DNA of 15,440 nt from JAJXWB01 sp039808645 (lineage in GTDB: Bacteria; Pseudomonadota; Alphaproteobacteria; Rhizobiales; Beijerinckiaceae): assembly GCA_039808645.1 (NCBI GenBank), contig JBDHTL010000090.1, positions 1 to 15,440 on the forward strand. The letters are read 5' to 3'. Under the pieces are notes generated by a model, which was not told the DNA's origin, did no database searches, and saw only the letters and a list, made by a program, of their open reading frames with translations. Position numbers and translations under genes: made by a program. Below are positions 12,271 to 15,440 of the stretch, one piece after another (the stretch's first letter is position 1; each line of letters opens with the position of its first letter).

Positions 12271-13110
12271 ATGGTGAAGATTCCGACCAAGGTTCTGCCC
12301 AAGGACGTTCTGGATTCGATCAAGCGCACGCGCCCCGTCTACGCGCTGGGCCGCCGGGTGCGCTTCGCGCTGGGCTCGCGGCTCGGCGCGCGCGCCGTTC
12401 CGGGCCTCGCGGGCCGCGCGCACTACAATGATTTCATGCTGTCCTCGACCGACGCCGATCACGTCGGAGGCTATCTTCGCGGGGCGCGGGAATTCGTCGG
12501 CCTGCTCGGCCGTTCGCTGAAAGAGGCCGGGCGCGACTGGAGTTCCATCGAAGCCTGCCTGGAAGTCGGCTGCGGCTACGGACGGATCGTGCGAGAGCTG
12601 CGCAACAGTCTCGATCCGTCGCGCATCTACGTCACCGATGTCATCGCGGAAGGCGCACGCTTCACGGCCGCCGAATTCGGCGCGACTGCAATTCCCGTGA
12701 TCGAGCGTTCGGCCGAAACGATGCCGGGCAAGTTCGACCTGGTCTATCTTCTTTCCGTCTACACGCATCTGCGCCGCGATCTCGTGGCGCGCAATCTCGC
12801 CGCGGTCGCGCGCGCGCTGAAGACCGGGGGCGTGCTCGTCTTCACGACGCACGGACAGGGTTCGGCCGAGACAGCCGAACGCTACGAGCAGTACTGGCTC
12901 GACAAGCAGGCGGTGCTGACGGGCATGAGCGCCGAGGGGTATTATTACGAGCGCTATCCCTATTATTACGACGAGTATGGCCTGACCTGGTTCCGTGGCG
13001 ACGCGATGCGCGCGCTCGTATCGGAGACCGCGCCCGCGCTGGAATTCGTCTCGCATCATCCGATGGCGCTCGATGGCCATCAGGACCTGTTCGTGTTCCG
13101 CAAGCGCTGA
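12271..13110 (+). CDS. Class I SAM-dependent methyltransferase
   Basis: A 279-residue methyltransferase with a basic N-terminal extension (about 60 residues, Arg-rich) before the Rossmann-like fold. Motif I is LEVGCGYGRI (97-106), motif II ends in Asp123 (IYVTD), and post-II is FDLVYLLSVYTHL (155-167), with GGVLVFTTHG (187-196) as the following strand. A tyrosine-rich stretch (223-237) sits where the substrate-facing C-terminal region should be. The substrate is not identifiable; similar enzymes modify sugars or small molecules. The start is uncertain: GGAGG (12264-12268) lies only 2 bases before ATG 12271 but 5 before GTG 12274, and a TTG at 12262 is also in frame. It faces pyruvate kinase tail to tail, 9 bp apart. 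Confidence 0.9.
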   Translation: MVKIPTKVLPKDVLDSIKRTRPVYALGRRVRFALGSRLGARAVPGLAGRAHYNDFMLSSTDADHVGGYLRGAREFVGLLGRSLKEAGRDWSSIEACLEVGCGYGRIVRELRNSLDPSRIYVTDVIAEGARFTAAEFGATAIPVIERSAETMPGKFDLVYLLSVYTHLRRDLVARNLAAVARALKTGGVLVFTTHGQGSAETAERYEQYWLDKQAVLTGMSAEGYYYERYPYYYDEYGLTWFRGDAMRALVSETAPALEFVSHHPMALDGHQDLFVFRKR

Positions 13111-13119
13111 AGCGGCGCC

Positions 13120-14547
13120 TCAGCTCTCCGCGCCGCAAAACCCGATGCGGATCATGTTGGTTGCGCCGGGCGTGCCGAAGGGGACGCCGGCGACGATGAT
13201 GATGCGGTCGCCTTCCTGCGAAAATCCCTCGCGGTTGGAGAACTTGCTCGCGCGCCGCGCCATATCGTCGATGTCGCTCGCATCCTTGGTGACGATGGCG
13301 TGCACGCCCCACACCAGCGCGAGGCGGCGCGCCGTGTCGCGCTTGGGGGTGAGCGCCAGGATCGGCGGCTGCGGCCGTTCGCGCGCGATGCGGAAGGCGG
13401 TCGAACCCGACGCGGTCCAGGCGCAGACGGCCTTGAGATCGAGCGTCTCGGCCATGTCGCGCGCGGCGACCGCGATGGCGTCGGCGCCGCCCGGATCGGG
13501 CGCGGCGGCGCGCTGGCCGGCGATGACGGCGCGATAGACGGAATCGGTTTCCACCTCTTCCGCGATTCTGTTCATCGTGGCCACGGCCTCGACCGGATAT
13601 TGGCCGGCCGCGCTTTCGGCCGAGAGCATGACGGCGTCCGCGCCTTCGAACACGGCGGTCGCGACGTCGGAGACTTCGGCGCGCGTCGGCACCGGCGCCT
13701 GGATCATGCTCTCGAGCATCTGCGTCGCCACGACCACCGGCTTGCCGGCGCGGCGCGTCATGCGCGTGATGCGCTTCTGCAGGCCGGGCACTTTCTCGAG
13801 CGGCATTTCCACGCCGAGATCGCCGCGCGCGACCATCAGCGCGTCGGAGAGTTCGATGATCTCGGCCAGCCGCGAGATCGCCTGCGGCTTCTCGATCTTG
13901 GCCATCACCAGGGCCCGGCCGCGCGCGATCTTCTTGACCTCGGCGACGTCCTCGGCGCGCTGCACGAAGGAGATCGCCACCCAGTCGACGCCGGCGTTGA
14001 GGCCGGCCTCAAGATCGCTGCGGTCCTTCGGGGTCATGGCCGAAACCGGGATTTCCGTATTCGGCAGGCTGACGCCTTTGCGATTGGAAATCCGGCCGGC
14101 GACGTCGACGATGGCGCGCGCGCTCGTCGGCGTCGCCGCGACGATATGCAGGCGCACCTTGCCGTCGTCGATCAGCACGACGTGGCCGGGCTCCAGCGCC
14201 TCGAGAATCTCGGGATGGGGCAGGTGCACGCGATGGACGTCGCCGGGCGTCGGATCGGCGTCGAGCGTGAATTCCGCGCCCTTCCTCAGCATGACCGCGC
14301 CGTCGTGGAACGTGCCGATGCGCAGCTTGGGACCCTGAAGATCGACGAGAATGCCGATGGGGCGGCCGCTCTCCTTCTCGATCTCGCGGATCATGGCGAT
14401 CCGCTCGCGCATGCCGTCGTGGTCGGCATGGCTCATGTTGATGCGGAAGACGTCGGCGCCCGCATCGTGCAGCGCGGCGATCGTCGCCTTGTCGGCGGAA
14501 GCCGGTCCGAGCGTCGCCAGGATCTTGCAACGGCGCAATCGTCTCAT
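13120..14547 (-). CDS. pyk: Pyruvate kinase
   Basis: A 475-residue glycolytic enzyme converting phosphoenolpyruvate and ADP to pyruvate and ATP. The catalytic signature ALVMAKIEKPQ (212-222) includes Lys217 and Glu219. Asn37 and Ser39 in FRINMSH and Asp69 are at cation sites, GDLGVEMP (242-249) binds metal and substrate, and the C-terminal regulatory domain is complete. At the position of rabbit Glu117 this protein has Lys74 (DLQGPKLR), with Leu70 and Gln71 in place of Thr113 and Lys114; that combination marks potassium-independent pyruvate kinases. The start MRRLRRCKILATLGPAS matches rhizobial homologues. No clear Shine-Dalgarno is seen; a strong hairpin ends 18 bases upstream. The pairing with a glycerate kinase resembles the ttuD/ttuE arrangement of tartrate and glycerate catabolism. 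Confidence 0.97.
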   Translation of the reverse strand: MRRLRRCKILATLGPASADKATIAALHDAGADVFRINMSHADHDGMRERIAMIREIEKESGRPIGILVDLQGPKLRIGTFHDGAVMLRKGAEFTLDADPTPGDVHRVHLPHPEILEALEPGHVVLIDDGKVRLHIVAATPTSARAIVDVAGRISNRKGVSLPNTEIPVSAMTPKDRSDLEAGLNAGVDWVAISFVQRAEDVAEVKKIARGRALVMAKIEKPQAISRLAEIIELSDALMVARGDLGVEMPLEKVPGLQKRITRMTRRAGKPVVVATQMLESMIQAPVPTRAEVSDVATAVFEGADAVMLSAESAAGQYPVEAVATMNRIAEEVETDSVYRAVIAGQRAAAPDPGGADAIAVAARDMAETLDLKAVCAWTASGSTAFRIARERPQPPILALTPKRDTARRLALVWGVHAIVTKDASDIDDMARRASKFSNREGFSQEGDRIIIVAGVPFGTPGATNMIRIGFCGAES

Positions 14548-14565
14548 GGTCTGTCGTCTTTTCTG

Positions 14566-14613
14566 GATCGGCCTGCTTCCGAGCGGAATCGCTCAGAAGC
14601 AGAAAAGCCGATC
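14566..14613 (-). promoter_or_regulatory. Long RNA hairpin in the pyruvate kinase leader
   Basis: Arms 14613-14607 and 14572-14566 (GATCGGC/GCCGATC) form a 7-bp base. A 4-nt U bulge (14606-14603) follows, then a 13-bp stem (14602-14590 with 14585-14573) closed by a 4-nt loop (AUUC in RNA). The only imperfect pair is a G-U wobble in the minus-strand RNA but a C-A mismatch in the plus-strand RNA, so the structure favours the pyk transcript. No U run follows, which argues against an intrinsic terminator for the upstream gene. It lies 18 nt from the pyk ATG, so it could act on translation initiation, RNA stability or protein binding. Confidence 0.5.
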
Positions 14614-14687
14614 GGTTTCAGAGTGTGGAGCGCGCATCGGGCGAACAACCGGCTTCCGTCTTTCGGCTCGTGCGCCGGAGCGCCCGG

Positions 14688-15107
14688 CTATCGCGTCTGC
14701 CCGGGATCGGTGAGCTGTACCGTCCAGCTGCGGGCGTCCTTGCCGGTGTCGACCTCGAAGAAGCCGGTGCGGTCGAAGCCGCGTACATAGCAATTCTCGC
14801 GGCCGTCGATCTTGAACTCGCGGTCGCGCGTGCACATGAAGGCCTTGCCCTTCCACTCGCCGCCTTTCTCGTCCATCGCGTAGACGTAGTAGAATTCGGC
14901 GGCGAGCGGTCCGCGCAGCAGCGTCTCGCAATTGCTGGGTTTGAGATTCCACCAGCCTTCGCTCACCCAATTGTCGCCGTCCGTGTAGGCGAGCGACACG
15001 CTGACACGGTTGACCGTGTTGTTGCAGAGGCGGAAGTCGGCGGCCGCGGGCGTGGCGGCGGCCAGACCCAGCAGGCTCAGCAACAGCGATCCAGAAAAGC
15101 GAATCAT
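14688..15107 (-). CDS. DUF1036 family secreted protein
   Basis: A 139-residue exported protein of unknown function. A clear signal peptide (residues 1-23, MIRFSGSLLLSLLGLAA, cleavage after AAA) is followed by DFRLCNNTVNRVSVSLAY and GWWNLKPSNCETLL, the core of the DUF1036 family. Four cysteines in the mature part (28, 60, 92, 106) could form two disulfides in the periplasm. The frame stays open to GTG 15164 and includes another ATG at 15146, but only ATG 15107 places the signal peptide at the N terminus. No good Shine-Dalgarno is seen. A position beside pyruvate kinase and glycerate kinase is, from memory, conserved in Rhizobiales; a link to carbon metabolism is not evident from the sequence. 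Confidence 0.9.
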   Translation of the reverse strand: MIRFSGSLLLSLLGLAAATPAAADFRLCNNTVNRVSVSLAYTDGDNWVSEGWWNLKPSNCETLLRGPLAAEFYYVYAMDEKGGEWKGKAFMCTRDREFKIDGRENCYVRGFDRTGFFEVDTGKDARSWTVQLTDPGQTR

Positions 15108-15198
15108 AGGTTCGATCGGTCCGACGGAAAGGGTCGAAGGACGCATGACGCGGGATTCCGCCACGAGAGCGGCGCGGCGGCACAGCGGGCGCGCGCGC

Positions 15199-15227
15199 TT
15201 TATCCCTTGATTTGCCTGAATTGTCGA
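15199..15227 (-). promoter_or_regulatory. Candidate sigma-70 promoter for the DUF1036 gene
   Basis: On the minus strand TCGACA (15227-15222, 5 of 6 matches to the -35 consensus) and GATAAA (15204-15199, 4 of 6) are exactly 17 bases apart in a locally AT-richer stretch. Transcription would start near 15192, giving a leader of about 85 nt. It lies just after the glycerate kinase stop, so DUF1036 need not depend on read-through. Confidence 0.4.
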
Positions 15228-15236
15228 GCCGCCCGG

Positions 15237-15440
15237 TCACGCGCCGATCCCCGGGCCGATCAGAATGGCGCGCAGATCGTTGACATTGGTGAGCGTGGGG
15301 CCTGGCCGCAGCAGGTCGCCCAGGGCCTCGAAAAATCCCGTTGAATCGTTGTCGGCCAGGCGCGCGGACGGATCGAGGCCGGCGGCGCGGGCGCGGGCGA
15401 GGGTGGTCGCGTCGACGAAGGCGCCGGCCGGATCGCTCGC
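15237..15440 (-). CDS. Glycerate 2-kinase, MOFRL family (C-terminal 67 residues only)
   Basis: The frame is open from the right edge to TGA 15239-15237 and encodes the end of a MOFRL-type glycerate kinase. The diagnostic pieces are DATTLARARAAGLDP, LADNDSTGFFEALGDLL and GPTLTNVNDLRAILIG at the C terminus. These enzymes phosphorylate D-glycerate to 2-phosphoglycerate; rhizobial members have also been named hydroxypyruvate reductase (TtuD). The product reaches pyruvate through enolase and pyruvate kinase, and pyk lies two genes downstream on the same strand. Most of the gene, with the kinase domain, is outside the window, so activity cannot be judged. Confidence 0.85.
   Translation of the reverse strand, partial: ASDPAGAFVDATTLARARAAGLDPSARLADNDSTGFFEALGDLLRPGPTLTNVNDLRAILIGPGIGA

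Noticed and set aside
14674..14688. Hairpin GCCGG-N5-CCGGC at the DUF1036 stop codon as a terminator
   Set aside because: It is a 5-bp stem with no following U run; in this GC content such stems are frequent.
13300..14790. A 496-codon plus-strand open frame opposite pyruvate kinase
   Set aside because: Pyruvate kinase is unambiguous on the minus strand; the plus frame is rich in His/Arg/Asp with no recognisable domain.

Overview
This is high-GC chromosomal DNA (roughly 70% GC by eye, third codon positions strongly G/C) from an alphaproteobacterium, most likely of the Hyphomicrobiales (Rhizobiales). The assignment rests on family content and gene order: a DUF1285 / Nudix CoA pyrophosphatase / DUF6111 / CCA-adding enzyme cluster divergent from a MoxR/DUF58 operon, and a pyruvate kinase near a DUF1036 protein and a MOFRL-type glycerate kinase. 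The genus cannot be fixed from the sequence. No phage, IS transposase, CRISPR, tRNA or rRNA gene is visible, and no intergenic stretch exceeds 300 bases.

Layout. (i) 1-722: 3' part of a YafK-type L,D-transpeptidase (+). (ii) 726-3937, minus strand: DUF1285 protein, Nudix CoA pyrophosphatase, DUF6111 membrane protein, tRNA nucleotidyltransferase (cca) and an unrecognised 109-residue protein; the three middle genes overlap at their ends. (iii) 4076-11163, plus strand: MoxR AAA+ ATPase, DUF58 protein, a 949-residue BatA-like/DUF4159 membrane protein and a 698-residue von Willebrand A (VWA) membrane protein. (iv) 11176-12132 (-): HSL-type esterase, divergent from (v) 12271-13110 (+): SAM-dependent methyltransferase. 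(vi) 13120-15440, minus strand: pyruvate kinase, a secreted DUF1036 protein and the 3' end of a glycerate 2-kinase.

How the genes work together. The MoxR operon is a Bat-like module: a cytoplasmic AAA+ ATPase of the kind known to act on VWA proteins, one soluble DUF58 protein with a good metal-ion-dependent adhesion site (MIDAS), and two large membrane proteins, one with a good MIDAS and one whose equivalent domain looks degenerate. Its substrate is unknown. The cca group combines tRNA 3'-end maturation with CoA turnover. The glycerate kinase and pyruvate kinase pair suggests a glycerate to 2-phosphoglycerate to pyruvate flow.

Most notable point. Between the third and fourth genes of the MoxR operon lies a MITE/REP-like palindromic element of about 180 bp. 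It has 23-nt imperfect terminal inverted repeats and 7-11 bp direct repeats that look like a target-site duplication. It appears to have landed between the Shine-Dalgarno sequence and the start codon of the VWA gene. A 71-codon reading frame through the element now joins the two genes by stop/start overlaps at both ends. A second structure of interest is a long hairpin, fully paired only in the sense RNA, 18 nt upstream of the pyruvate kinase start.
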